Made by a program: the position numbers and the translations under genes. A stretch of DNA of 64,000 nucleotides from Solimonas aquatica (GTDB lineage: Bacteria; Pseudomonadota; Gammaproteobacteria; Nevskiales; Nevskiaceae), in assembly GCF_900111015.1 (NCBI RefSeq), contig NZ_FOFS01000010.1:1-64000 (forward strand), given 5' to 3'. Position 1 is the stretch's first letter. Each line of letters begins with the position of its first letter. Under the pieces are notes generated by a model that was not told the origin of the DNA, did not search any database, and saw only the letters and a program-made list of their open reading frames with translations. This document shows positions 1-12,492 of this stretch, in pieces.

Positions 1-40
1 CAAAAGAAAAACCCCGATGCATTTGGCATCGGGGTTTTTG
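1..40 (-). terminator. rrn operon intrinsic terminator
   Basis: A perfect 10-bp stem (11-20 with 26-35, 5-nt loop) lies just past the 3' end of the 5S gene. In the minus direction it is followed by a T-rich tail (TTTTTCTTTT). It is placed to end the rRNA transcript. The plus strand also has a short T run after the stem, so it may work in both directions. Confidence 0.9.
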
Positions 41-49
41 GTTTAAGAC

Positions 50-163
50 CCTGGCAGTGTCCTACTCTCACATGGCAGCTGCCACACTATCATCGGCGCT
101 GAGTCGTTTCACTTCCGTGTTCGGGATGGGAACGGGTGGTTCCAACTCGCTATGGCCGCCAGG
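50..163 (-). rRNA. rrf: 5S ribosomal RNA
   Basis: The reverse complement begins CCTGGCGGCCATAGCGAG and ends in the pairing ACTGCCAGG strand, as expected of a proteobacterial 5S rRNA of about 114 nt. It is the last gene of the rrn operon, about 120 nt after the 23S 3' end and just before the terminator. Ends are set by the terminal helix and may be off by a few bases. Confidence 0.95.
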
Positions 164-282
164 GAAACTGGCCGAGAAACTGACTTGCGGTCAATTTCTC
201 GAATTCGGTTTTGGTAGTTGAACACTGAAGCACATTTCTCAATGCCTTCAGTTCTTAACGGTAAAAATGCTTGAGCGTTATA

Positions 283-3147
<2,865 letters not shown>

Positions 3148-3279
3148 TCAAACATTCTTTCGAACGTCGAAGCCTAGATCTCACTCGACAATCTTCGCCG
3201 TTAAGCACCTATGGCATTGAGTTCAACTAGCTTTACGCTAATCAACTAATGACAACAGTGTTCAACTACTAAACCGTAT

Positions 3280-3292
3280 TGTTAAAGAACAG
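3280..3292 (-). promoter_or_regulatory. boxA antitermination element before 23S
   Basis: The minus strand reads TGTTCTTTAACAA, one base from the E. coli rrn boxA consensus (TGCTCTTTAACAA). It lies in the tRNA-23S spacer, where boxA elements recruit the NusB/NusE antitermination complex. Confidence 0.8.
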
Positions 3293-3346
3293 ATCTACTC
3301 ACGTAGATTCGGGAAAACATTCACAACAAATGCTTTCCGGAATCGG

Positions 3347-3422
3347 TGGTGGAGCCAGTCGGGATCGAACCGACGACCCTCTGCTTGCAAAGCAGATGCT
3401 CTCCCAGCTGAGCTATGGCCCC
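3347..3422 (-). tRNA. tRNA-Ala (TGC)
   Basis: A 76-nt cloverleaf on the minus strand begins GGGGCCATAGCTCAGC and ends in an encoded CCA. The anticodon loop CTTTGCAAG gives TGC. It is in the 16S-23S spacer next to tRNA-Ile, the common gammaproteobacterial arrangement. Confidence 0.97.
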
Positions 3423-3452
3423 GGATACCCGATTTGTGTGTATTCGCTAGGT

Positions 3453-3529
<77 letters not shown>

Positions 3530-3650
3530 CCAGGTCAAACCGTGCGATTTCAAACCTGTTTCGGGCAGAACCGCACGTGCTTCCGCGGCTCTCGATACTT
3601 AGTGCAAGTGACTTGTGTTGGATGCTCCCAAGGCGCTTTGAAGCGTACTT

Positions 3651-5181
<1,531 letters not shown>

Positions 5182-5348
5182 AAAGGTGTAAAGCTAGATC
5201 CAAATAACAGTCCCAGAACGTGGCTAAACGCTCCAGAACCATCGAAGAGTCATCTTCGATAAGCTCAATCAACTTTGGCTTACGTTGATACTCTCATGTT
5301 GCAATGGCTTCGCCATCACCATGGGAGCACCCACACAAATCACTTGCT

Positions 5349-5364
5349 TTGTTCTTAAAGATCA
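5349..5364 (-). promoter_or_regulatory. boxA-like element in the rrn leader
   Basis: The minus strand reads GATCTTTAAGAACAAA, a looser boxA match than the spacer copy at 3280-3292. It sits between the rrn promoter and 16S, the expected leader position for antitermination. Confidence 0.6.
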
Positions 5365-5415
5365 GGCCACTCAGCTTCGCGCTTTTCTTCAGCGCCGCCG
5401 TGCAGCGGGGGGCGA

Positions 5416-5470
5416 ATAATAGGGGATTTTCGAGGTGCTGCAACAGCTCTTTCGCAGCTTTTTTTCAAAG
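5416..5470 (-). promoter_or_regulatory. rrn operon promoter with UP element
   Basis: On the minus strand a -35 TTGCAG (5438-5443) and a -10 TATTAT (5416-5421) are separated by 16 bp. An A-rich UP-like tract (TTTGAAAAAAAGC, about 5456-5470) lies upstream. The -10 is followed by a very GC-rich discriminator (TCGCCCCCC), the type linked to ppGpp/DksA and growth-rate control of rRNA promoters. It would drive the whole rrn operon. Confidence 0.7.
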
Positions 5471-5601
5471 CGATGAAAGGAAACGATTTTTTGTTTTCAG
5501 CCTGTGCATGGCGCCGTGATGTCTGCGCTGGAAACGATTAATTTCTAACCATTTTCTGGCGATTTCATCGCCAGCTTGCGCAGCTCGTCTTGTGGCCGAA
5601 G

Positions 5602-6993
5602 CTATTTCAGCGCCGGCTCGGCCTTGTTCACCAGCTGCTCGACGCGGTGATGCGGGAAGCTGCAGCGGAAAGTGGAGCCCACCCCCAGCTCGCTCTCGAT
5701 GCTCAACTCGGCATCAAAACCCTCCAGCGCGTGCTTGACGATGGACAGGCCCAGACCAGTGCCGCCGGATGCCCGCGAGCGGCCGACATCGACGCGATAG
5801 AAGCGCTCGGTGAGTCGCGGGATATCTTCCTGGGCAATGCCGATGCCGGTATCGGCCACGGCGAAACGGGCGCCTTCCACGCTGCGCTCCCAGCTGACGC
5901 GGATCACGCCGCCCGCCGGGGTGTAACGCACGGCATTGGTGAGCAGATTGATGATGATGCTGTGCAGCTCGTTTTCGCCGCCCTTGAGCAACAGGTTGTC
6001 ATCGATGCGAGCCTCGAAGCGGTGCTGCGCCTTGGATACGGCCTTGGCTTCTTCGATGGCCCGACGGATCAGCGCCGGCACCTGCAGGCGTTCGTCATTG
6101 CGGGTGCGGTCCGATTCCAGCCGCGCCAGCTTGAGCATGTCGTTGACCAGGGCCTCCATGCGCAGCGCCTGCGCGCGCATCTCGGCCACCGGCGTGCGCC
6201 AGGCATTGAGCGGACCGCTGCCCTGCGCGTCCATCTCCATCAGGTCCAGATAGCCGCGCAGCACCGTCAGCGGCGTGCGCAGTTCATGCGAGGCATTGGC
6301 AACGAAATCGCGACGCGCCGCCTCCAGCTGCCGGCGCTCGGAGACATCGCGCACGATCAGCAGCTTCTGCTCATTGCCGTAGGGAATGATGCGCAGCGAC
6401 AGCAGCCGGTTGCGATTGGCTGGCGAAGGGGCCTCGGTCTCGCGCTCGAAATCGCCCTGCTCGAAGAAGTCCGTGAAGCTGGGATGACGGATCAAGTTGG
6501 GAATGCGGATGCCCAGATCTTGCGGCGAGCGCAGGCCCAGCAGCTTCTGCGCAGCGGCGTTGAACCAGGAAATCTCGCCGCGCTCGCCGAGCACCACCGC
6601 ACCGTCGGGCAGCGCTGCCGTGGAGGCCTGAAACTCGGCGAGCATCAGGCTGAGCTTGCGCTTGCGCTTGCGATTCTTGCGCTGCATCTCCAGCAGCAGA
6701 TCGAAGGCCTCGCCCCACAGGCCCGCCGAATCCGGCAGGGGATGCCGCTTGGGCCTGTGCAGCCAGGCGCGCAGCCGCACCAGCTGCCGCAGCTGCGCCA
6801 GGCCATGCGCACTCAGCGCCAGCGCCGCGCCAAATGCCGGGTGATGCACGATGGCGCCCAGCGCCGCACCGCTGCCGGCGGTCAAGGCCATGCGCGCTGC
6901 GCCGCGCCAGAACGTCGTGCGCGAGGGAAAGTCCTCGGGCAAAGCCTCGGCCGGCGACTCGGGCGACGGAATGTCTTGCTGTGGTGCCTGCAT
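5602..6993 (-). CDS. phoR: Phosphate-regulon sensor kinase PhoR
   Basis: Membrane histidine kinase that phosphorylates PhoB when phosphate is scarce and dephosphorylates it otherwise. The 463-aa protein has an N-terminal hydrophobic stretch (about residues 35-70), a PAS region (about 110-170), an H-box HELRTPL with the phospho-acceptor at His236, an N-box (LLTNAVRYTPAGG), and G boxes DTGIGI and GGTGLGLS. This order and the family length (E. coli 431 aa) fit PhoR. It starts 32 bp after the phoB stop, so the two form one operon. The N-terminus has a longer Pro/Ser-rich cytoplasmic tail than usual before the first membrane segment. Confidence 0.93.
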   Translation of the reverse strand: MQAPQQDIPSPESPAEALPEDFPSRTTFWRGAARMALTAGSGAALGAIVHHPAFGAALALSAHGLAQLRQLVRLRAWLHRPKRHPLPDSAGLWGEAFDLLLEMQRKNRKRKRKLSLMLAEFQASTAALPDGAVVLGERGEISWFNAAAQKLLGLRSPQDLGIRIPNLIRHPSFTDFFEQGDFERETEAPSPANRNRLLSLRIIPYGNEQKLLIVRDVSERRQLEAARRDFVANASHELRTPLTVLRGYLDLMEMDAQGSGPLNAWRTPVAEMRAQALRMEALVNDMLKLARLESDRTRNDERLQVPALIRRAIEEAKAVSKAQHRFEARIDDNLLLKGGENELHSIIINLLTNAVRYTPAGGVIRVSWERSVEGARFAVADTGIGIAQEDIPRLTERFYRVDVGRSRASGGTGLGLSIVKHALEGFDAELSIESELGVGSTFRCSFPHHRVEQLVNKAEPALK

Positions 6994-7025
6994 GCGCGGG
7001 GGCCGGATGCGCGGCGGTGCCGGTC

Positions 7026-7718
7026 TTACACTTTCTCGGAGAAGCGATAGCCGGAACCGCGCACGGTTTGGATCATGCCATCATAACCGAAGGGCTCCAG
7101 AGCCTTGCGTAGACGCCGGATGTGCACGTCCACGGTGCGCTCCTCGACGTAGACGTTCTGTCCCCAGACGCGGTCCAGCACCTGCTCGCGGGTGTAGACG
7201 CGCTCAGGATGGCTGACGAAGAAATGCAGCAGGCGGTATTCCGTGGGCCCCAGTCGCACCGGCTCGCCCTTGGCGGTGACGCGCTGGCTGGCGGCATCCA
7301 CTTCCAGGCCGTTGACCGCCATGCGTTCTTCCTCACCGCCGGGCATCGCGCGACGCAGCACCGCCTGGATGCGCGCAATCAGCTCGGGATAGGAGAAGGG
7401 CTTGGAGACGTAGTCGTCGCAGCCGGTGTTGAGGCCGCGCACCTTGTCTTCTTCCTCGACGCGCGCGGTGACCATGATCACGGGAATATCGCGGGTCTGC
7501 GCCTGGCTTTTGAACTCGCGGGTCAGCTCGATGCCGGACACACCGGGCATCATCCAGTCCATCAGAATCAGGTCTGGGCGCTCGTCGGCGACGCGCAGGC
7601 GCGCCTCCTGTGCATTGCCCGCCTCGGCGACGCGATATTCGGCGCGCGTGAGAGCGAAGCGCAGCATCTCGCGAATCGGTGCCTCGTCATCGACGATCAG
7701 CACCAGTTTGCCTTGCAT
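7026..7718 (-). CDS. phoB: Phosphate-regulon response regulator PhoB
   Basis: Transcription activator of the Pho regulon. The receiver domain (residues 1-120) has the acidic pair D10-D11 and phospho-acceptor Asp54 in LMDWMMPG. The C-terminal OmpR-type winged helix carries the RTVDVHIRRLRKAL recognition region. The open frame runs upstream to 7790, but the start at 7718 (MQGKLV) gives 230 aa and puts Asp54 at the E. coli position. GGGA sits 8 nt upstream of it. The alternative ATG at 7724 adds two residues. The longer starts are excluded because the Pho-box promoter at 7747-7780 lies inside that extension. Confidence 0.95.
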   Translation of the reverse strand: MQGKLVLIVDDEAPIREMLRFALTRAEYRVAEAGNAQEARLRVADERPDLILMDWMMPGVSGIELTREFKSQAQTRDIPVIMVTARVEEEDKVRGLNTGCDDYVSKPFSYPELIARIQAVLRRAMPGGEEERMAVNGLEVDAASQRVTAKGEPVRLGPTEYRLLHFFVSHPERVYTREQVLDRVWGQNVYVEERTVDVHIRRLRKALEPFGYDGMIQTVRGSGYRFSEKV

Positions 7719-7746
7719 AGCCATGGTCCCATTAAAGTCCAGGACC

Positions 7747-7780
7747 AGTCTATGAACAAGAGGTGACAGTTCCATGACGA
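7747..7780 (-). promoter_or_regulatory. Pho-box promoter of phoBR
   Basis: On the minus strand two 7-mers, TCGTCAT and CTGTCAC, are separated by 4 bp (GGAA), at 7763-7780. This is the 7+4+7 layout of the PhoB box (consensus CTGTCAT-N4-CTGTCAC). Exactly 10 bp downstream is a -10-like TAGACT (7747-7752). That is the standard geometry of a PhoB-activated promoter, where the box replaces the -35. It implies autoregulation of phoBR. Confidence 0.8.
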
Positions 7781-7806
7781 AGCGGCGCAAGGCCGCTGCG
7801 TCATGG

Positions 7807-7824
7807 CTGTCATCTCACTGTCAT
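7807..7824 (+). promoter_or_regulatory. Second Pho box, opposite orientation
   Basis: The plus strand reads CTGTCAT-CTCA-CTGTCAT, two identical consensus half-sites with the correct 4-bp gap. It lies 26 bp from the phoB promoter box but points the other way, and overlaps the ahpF stop codon. No convincing -10 follows at 10 bp on the plus strand, so it may be an extra PhoB-loading site rather than a promoter. Confidence 0.7.
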
Positions 7825-9398
7825 GCGGCCTTGGCCACCGCCGGCGCCGAGCTGCGGATCAGATGATCGAAGGCCGACAGCGCCGCCTTGGAGCCCTCGC
7901 CCATCGCAATCACGATCTGCTTGTAGGGCACCGTGGTGCAGTCACCGGCGGCAAACACCCCGGGCAGCGAGGTGGCGCCACGCGCGTCGATCTCGATCTC
8001 GCCACGCGGCGAGAGCTTGATGGTGTCCTTCAGCCACTCGGTGTTGGGCAGCAGGCCGATCTGCACGAAGATGCCTTCCAGCGTCAGGTGCCGGATCTCG
8101 CCGCTGACGCGCTCCTTGTACTTCAGGCCGTTGACCTTCTGCCCGTCGCCGGTGACCTCGGTGGTCTGCGCCGAGACGATGATCTCGACATTGGGCAGGC
8201 TGCGCAGCTTGTTCTGCAGCACCGCGTCGGCGCGCAGCTGTGCATCGAACTCGATCAGCGTGACATGGCTGACGATGCCGGCCAGGTCGATGGCCGCTTC
8301 CACACCGGAATTGCCGCCACCGATCACCGCCACGCGCTTGCCCTTGAACAGCGGGCCGTCGCAGTGCGGGCAGTAGGCGACGCCGCGCGTGCGGTACTGC
8401 TCCTCGCCCGGCACATTCATCTGCCGCCAGCGCGCGCCGGTGGCCAGCACCACGCTTTTGGCCTTGAGCGTGCCGCCGCTTTCGAACTGCACCTCCAGCG
8501 TGCCATCCGCCGCCGCCTGCAGCTTCTGCGCGCGCTGGCGGTTCATGATGTCCACCTCATAGTGGCGCACATGCTGTTCCAGCGCGGCGGCCAGCTTAGG
8601 CCCCTCGGTCTCCTGCACCGAGATGAAGTTCTCGATGCCCATGGTGTCCAGCACCTGACCGCCGAAGCGCTCGGCGGCGACACCGGTGCGGATACCCTTG
8701 CGTGCGGCATAGATCGCCGCCGCCGCGCCGGCCGGGCCGCCGCCCACCACCAGCACATCGAAAATGTCCTTGGCCTTCATCTTCTCGGCATCACGCGCCG
8801 AGGCGCCGGTGTCGAGCTTGGCGAGGATTTCCTCCACGCCCATGCGGCCGGCGCCGAACGGCTCGCCGTTCAGGAAAATCTGCGGCACCGAAAGAATTTG
8901 CAGGCGCTCCACTTCTTCCTGGAACAGCGCGCCATCGACCATGGTGTGGGAAATCTTCGGATTCACCACCGCCATCAGGTTCAGGGCCTGCACGACTTCC
9001 GGGCAGTTCTGGCAGCTCAGGGAGATGTAGGTCTCGAACCGGTACTCGCCATCGAGCGCGCGGATCTGTTCCAGCACCGCCTCTTCCACCTTGGGCGGAT
9101 AGCCGCCGACCTGCAGCAGCGCCAGCACCAGGGAGGTGAATTCATGGCCCATGGGAATGCCGGCGAAACGCAGCTGGATGGCCTGCCCCGGGCTGCTCAG
9201 CGCGAACGAGGGCTTGCGCGCCGGGCTGCTGTCGTCCTGGCTGAGGCTCAGCAAGGGCGAGAGCGTGACGATGTCCTGCAGCAGCGCCAGCATCTCGCGC
9301 GAGGCTTCGCTGTCGTCGGCACTGGCGACGATGGCCACCGGGCGCGTCAGGCGCTCCAGATAGGCTTGCAGCTGTTGCTTGAGATTGTCTTCCAGCAT
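7821..9398 (-). CDS. ahpF: Alkyl hydroperoxide reductase subunit F
   Basis: FAD flavoenzyme that passes electrons from NADH to AhpC. The 525-aa length matches the family. The N-terminal double thioredoxin fold carries CQNC in the Trx-like redox site. It is followed by an FAD-binding GGGPAG loop, the CPHC redox pair of the thioredoxin-reductase-like module, an NAD(P)-binding VIGGGNSG loop, and GVFAAGDCT near the end. It lies 126 bp downstream of ahpC with a strong hairpin between, the usual ahpCF order. Its stop codon overlaps the plus-strand Pho box. Confidence 0.96.
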   Translation of the reverse strand: MLEDNLKQQLQAYLERLTRPVAIVASADDSEASREMLALLQDIVTLSPLLSLSQDDSSPARKPSFALSSPGQAIQLRFAGIPMGHEFTSLVLALLQVGGYPPKVEEAVLEQIRALDGEYRFETYISLSCQNCPEVVQALNLMAVVNPKISHTMVDGALFQEEVERLQILSVPQIFLNGEPFGAGRMGVEEILAKLDTGASARDAEKMKAKDIFDVLVVGGGPAGAAAAIYAARKGIRTGVAAERFGGQVLDTMGIENFISVQETEGPKLAAALEQHVRHYEVDIMNRQRAQKLQAAADGTLEVQFESGGTLKAKSVVLATGARWRQMNVPGEEQYRTRGVAYCPHCDGPLFKGKRVAVIGGGNSGVEAAIDLAGIVSHVTLIEFDAQLRADAVLQNKLRSLPNVEIIVSAQTTEVTGDGQKVNGLKYKERVSGEIRHLTLEGIFVQIGLLPNTEWLKDTIKLSPRGEIEIDARGATSLPGVFAAGDCTTVPYKQIVIAMGEGSKAALSAFDHLIRSSAPAVAKAA

Positions 9399-9489
9399 GG
9401 CGGTACTCCGTGAGCTCCAATTAAGGACAGCAGTCTCCCCTGCCCGCCCAAGCCTAAGCTGCGGGATTGCGGCGGGAGTCGAGGGGAGC

Positions 9490-9514
9490 GGCGGGCCGGC
9501 AGCGCCGGCCCGCC
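9490..9514 (-). other. ahpC-ahpF intercistronic hairpin
   Basis: A perfect 11-bp GC stem (9490-9500 with 9504-9514, 3-nt loop) lies between ahpC and ahpF. No U-run follows on the minus strand, so it is more likely an RNA stabiliser or partial attenuator giving more ahpC than ahpF than a full terminator. Confidence 0.6.
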
Positions 9515-9524
9515 GAACGTCGGT

Positions 9525-10088
9525 TTAGATCTTGCCGACGAGATCGAGCGAGGGCGCGATGGTCTTGGCGCCTTCCTTCCACTTGGCCGGGCAGACCTGG
9601 CCGGGGTTGGCGGCGGTGTACTGGGCAGCCTTGAGCTTGCGCAGGGTTTCCGACACGTCGCGGGCGATCTCGTTGGAGTGGATCTCCAGGGTCTTGATCA
9701 CGCCTTCCGGATTGATGATGAAGGTGCCGCGCAGGGCCAGGCCTTCCTCGTCGATATGCACATCGAAGGCGCGGGTCAGCTGGTGCGTGGGATCGCCCAC
9801 CAGCGGGAACTTGGCCTTGCCCACCGCCGGCGAGGTCTCGTGCCAGACCTTGTGCGAGAAATGCGTGTCGGTGGTGACGATGTACACCTCGGCGCCGGCC
9901 TTCTGGAACTCGGCGTAGTTGTTGGCAGCGTCCTCGACTTCCGTCGGGCAGTTGAAGGTGAAGGCGGCCGGCATGAAGATCACCACCGACCACTTGCCCT
10001 TCATGGTCTCGTTGCTGACTTCCACGAACTTGCCGTTGTGGAAGGCATTGGCTTTGAACTCTTTGATTTTGGTATTGATCAAGGACAT
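9525..10088 (-). CDS. ahpC: Peroxiredoxin AhpC
   Basis: Typical 2-Cys peroxiredoxin that reduces H2O2 and organic peroxides in the cytosol with AhpF as reductant. The 187-aa length is the family norm. Peroxidatic Cys47 is in FTFNCPTE and resolving Cys166 in GQVCPAKW. The start at 10088 has an AGAGGT Shine-Dalgarno. It is first gene of ahpCF, divergent from trxB, so two thiol-redox units share the 250-bp intergenic region. Confidence 0.97.
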   Translation of the reverse strand: MSLINTKIKEFKANAFHNGKFVEVSNETMKGKWSVVIFMPAAFTFNCPTEVEDAANNYAEFQKAGAEVYIVTTDTHFSHKVWHETSPAVGKAKFPLVGDPTHQLTRAFDVHIDEEGLALRGTFIINPEGVIKTLEIHSNEIARDVSETLRKLKAAQYTAANPGQVCPAKWKEGAKTIAPSLDLVGKI

Positions 10089-10131
10089 GTCAGACCTCTT
10101 GTGTTGAAATGGGTGTGTGGAAAGCGGGGCT

Positions 10132-10197
10132 AGATTAGCCAGCCGGAGGCGATACAGGAAGTTGATTTATCTGATCATCGCCATTGGCCCGGGCTAT
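10132..10197 (-). promoter_or_regulatory. Candidate ahpC promoter with OxyR-like site
   Basis: On the minus strand a weak -35 TTCCTG (10155-10160) and a -10 TAATCT (10132-10137) are 17 bp apart. Directly upstream (10161-10197) four tetrads ATAG, CAAT, ATCA and CAAC occur at exact 7-bp intervals. Compared with the OxyR pattern ATAG-N7-CTAT-N7-ATAG-N7-CTAT, 11 of 16 positions match. A weak -35 abutting such a site suits an OxyR-activated gene, but the match is degenerate. Confidence 0.35.
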
Positions 10198-10334
10198 GAT
10201 AGCGCCGCCTCGCGTACCACCGATGACGGCGCAGGCCTTGTGCCTGCAGCCATTGATTGGCAGCGCGGCGAACCCATTCTAAAGCGCCGGGTCTTAAGCT
10301 GCCGCAAGCCCGCCCCACCCCAGAATACTTTTAG

Positions 10335-11288
<954 letters not shown>

Positions 11289-11314
11289 AGTCTCGCGCGA
11301 CGCTGCGCCTGAGC

Positions 11315-11320
11315 CATAAT
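11315..11320 (+). promoter_or_regulatory. -10-like hexamer abutting a start codon
   Basis: CATAAT lies six bases before the ATG at 11327, which would put transcription start on the A of the start codon. I see no good -35. It is one of three similar arrangements in the window (also 33494 and 48854). Confidence 0.3.
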
Positions 11321-11326
11321 CGCAGC

Positions 11327-12010
11327 ATGCAAGAAGCCAGCGACGAGTCTGCGGCGCCCGAAAACGCCGAAGCCAGCAGCGCGGTGCCGGAAACCCCGGC
11401 ACCGCGCATGAAGCTCTACACCAGCCCCACCTCGCCCTACGCGCGGCGAGTCCGCGTCGTTGCCGAAGAGCTGGGCCTGAGCGCGCAGATCGACGAGATC
11501 GATCTGGACCCGTATCAGGCGCCGCCGGAATTTCTCGCCTTCAATCCGCTGTCCAAGGTGCCGACGCTGATCACCGAGAACGGCGAAGCCCTGCCCGATT
11601 CCAATCTGATCATCGGTTATCTGTTCACGCGCGGGCATGGCCTGGCCCCGCTGCCGCGCGGCGCGCGGCGCTGGCGTGCCCTGCGCCGCCAGTATCTGGC
11701 CGAGGGCGTCATGGACGCAGCCGTGGCCTCGCGCAATGAAAAGCGCCGGCCCGAGGGCATCATCTATCAGGTGTTTCTCGACCGGCAGGCTGCCGCGATC
11801 CGCCGCGCGCTGGACCAGCTCAATGCCGAAACCGGCGAGCTGCGCGAGGGCACGCCGACCACGGTGGAAATCACCATCGCCTGCGCCCTGGCCTATGTCG
11901 ATCTGCGCCTGCCGTATCTGGAATGGCGCAAGGAGCGTGTGGCGCTGACCGCCTGGTACGAGCAGATCGCACAGCGCCCGTCCATGCTCAAGACCGCGTT
12001 CCCGGCGTAG
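11327..12010 (+). CDS. Glutathione S-transferase family protein
   Basis: A thioredoxin-fold N-terminus (MKLYTSPTSPYARRVR, with a Ser-Pro-Tyr active-site-like turn and FNPLSKVPTLI giving the cis-Pro) is followed by an all-helical C-terminal domain. This is a cytosolic GST-like protein, substrate unknown. The start at 11327 gives 227 aa with a 27-residue acidic, disordered leader; the ATG at 11408 would give a 200-aa protein of usual GST length. Neither has a Shine-Dalgarno. The 11327 choice rests on the -10-like CATAAT just before it. It is followed after 6 bp by the NlpC/P60 gene. Confidence 0.75.
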   Translation: MQEASDESAAPENAEASSAVPETPAPRMKLYTSPTSPYARRVRVVAEELGLSAQIDEIDLDPYQAPPEFLAFNPLSKVPTLITENGEALPDSNLIIGYLFTRGHGLAPLPRGARRWRALRRQYLAEGVMDAAVASRNEKRRPEGIIYQVFLDRQAAAIRRALDQLNAETGELREGTPTTVEITIACALAYVDLRLPYLEWRKERVALTAWYEQIAQRPSMLKTAFPA

Positions 12011-12016
12011 CGCTGT

Positions 12017-12475
12017 ATGCGGCGCTGGCTGCGTCCTGCCTTGCTGCTTGTGCTCGCGCTGCTCGGCGCCTGCGGCAGCCTCCCCGCCGATCCGCAAAAC
12101 GAAGCCACGCGCCGCAGCCTGGTGCTGGAAGCCCTCGGCCAGGTCGGACGTCCGTATCGCTACGGCGGCGCCACACCCGAAGGCTTCGATTGCAGCGGTC
12201 TGGTGCAGTACGTCTACGCGCAATCGGGTCTCTCGCTGCCGCGCACCACACGCGAACAGCACGCTTACGGCCGTGCCATCAAGCTGGAAGACGCCGAACC
12301 CGGTGATCTGCTGTTCTACAGCTTCAGCGGTCGCGGCATCGATCATGTCGCCATGTATCTGGGTGATCAGCAGGCCGTGCACGCACCTGCCAACGGCCGC
12401 AGCGTGATCGTCGCCAGCGTGCAGCTACGCTACTGGCAGGAACACTTCGTCGATGCAGTGCGGGTTCTGCGCTGA
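12017..12475 (+). CDS. NlpC/P60 family lipoprotein (putative murein endopeptidase)
   Basis: The 152-aa protein begins with a lipoprotein signal peptide (lipobox LLGAC, lipidated Cys about residue 19). The NlpC/P60 peptidase domain has nucleophile Cys in FDCSGLVQY, His in DHVAMYLG and a further His in AVHAPANG. Family members cleave peptide bonds in peptidoglycan stems; this would be anchored in the outer membrane like Spr/MepS and NlpC. It is 6 bp after the GST-like gene and convergent with the purine operon end, 17 bp away. Confidence 0.88.
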   Translation: MRRWLRPALLLVLALLGACGSLPADPQNEATRRSLVLEALGQVGRPYRYGGATPEGFDCSGLVQYVYAQSGLSLPRTTREQHAYGRAIKLEDAEPGDLLFYSFSGRGIDHVAMYLGDQQAVHAPANGRSVIVASVQLRYWQEHFVDAVRVLR

Positions 12476-12492
12476 GCGGCCGCAGCCCGGCC

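Larger units (their letters stand above)
5182..5601. other. rrn leader and control region (no gene)
   Basis: This 420-bp stretch holds the 16S leader, a boxA, the rrn promoter with an A-rich upstream element, and a short spacer to the end of phoR. I see no credible coding sequence. A small perfect hairpin at 5556-5574 follows phoR but lacks a U-run. Confidence 0.8.

Noticed and set aside
5556-5574. Perfect 8-bp hairpin after phoR considered as terminator
   Set aside because: On the minus strand it is followed by an A-run, not a U-run, and the plus strand has no T-run after it either.
5590-7050. Plus-strand open frame of 486 codons
   Set aside because: Antisense to phoR. No start signal or domain.
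7803-9413. Plus-strand open frame of 536 codons starting near the plus-strand Pho box
   Set aside because: Antisense to ahpF; it was tempting as a PhoB-driven gene, but the product has no domain and no ribosome-binding site.
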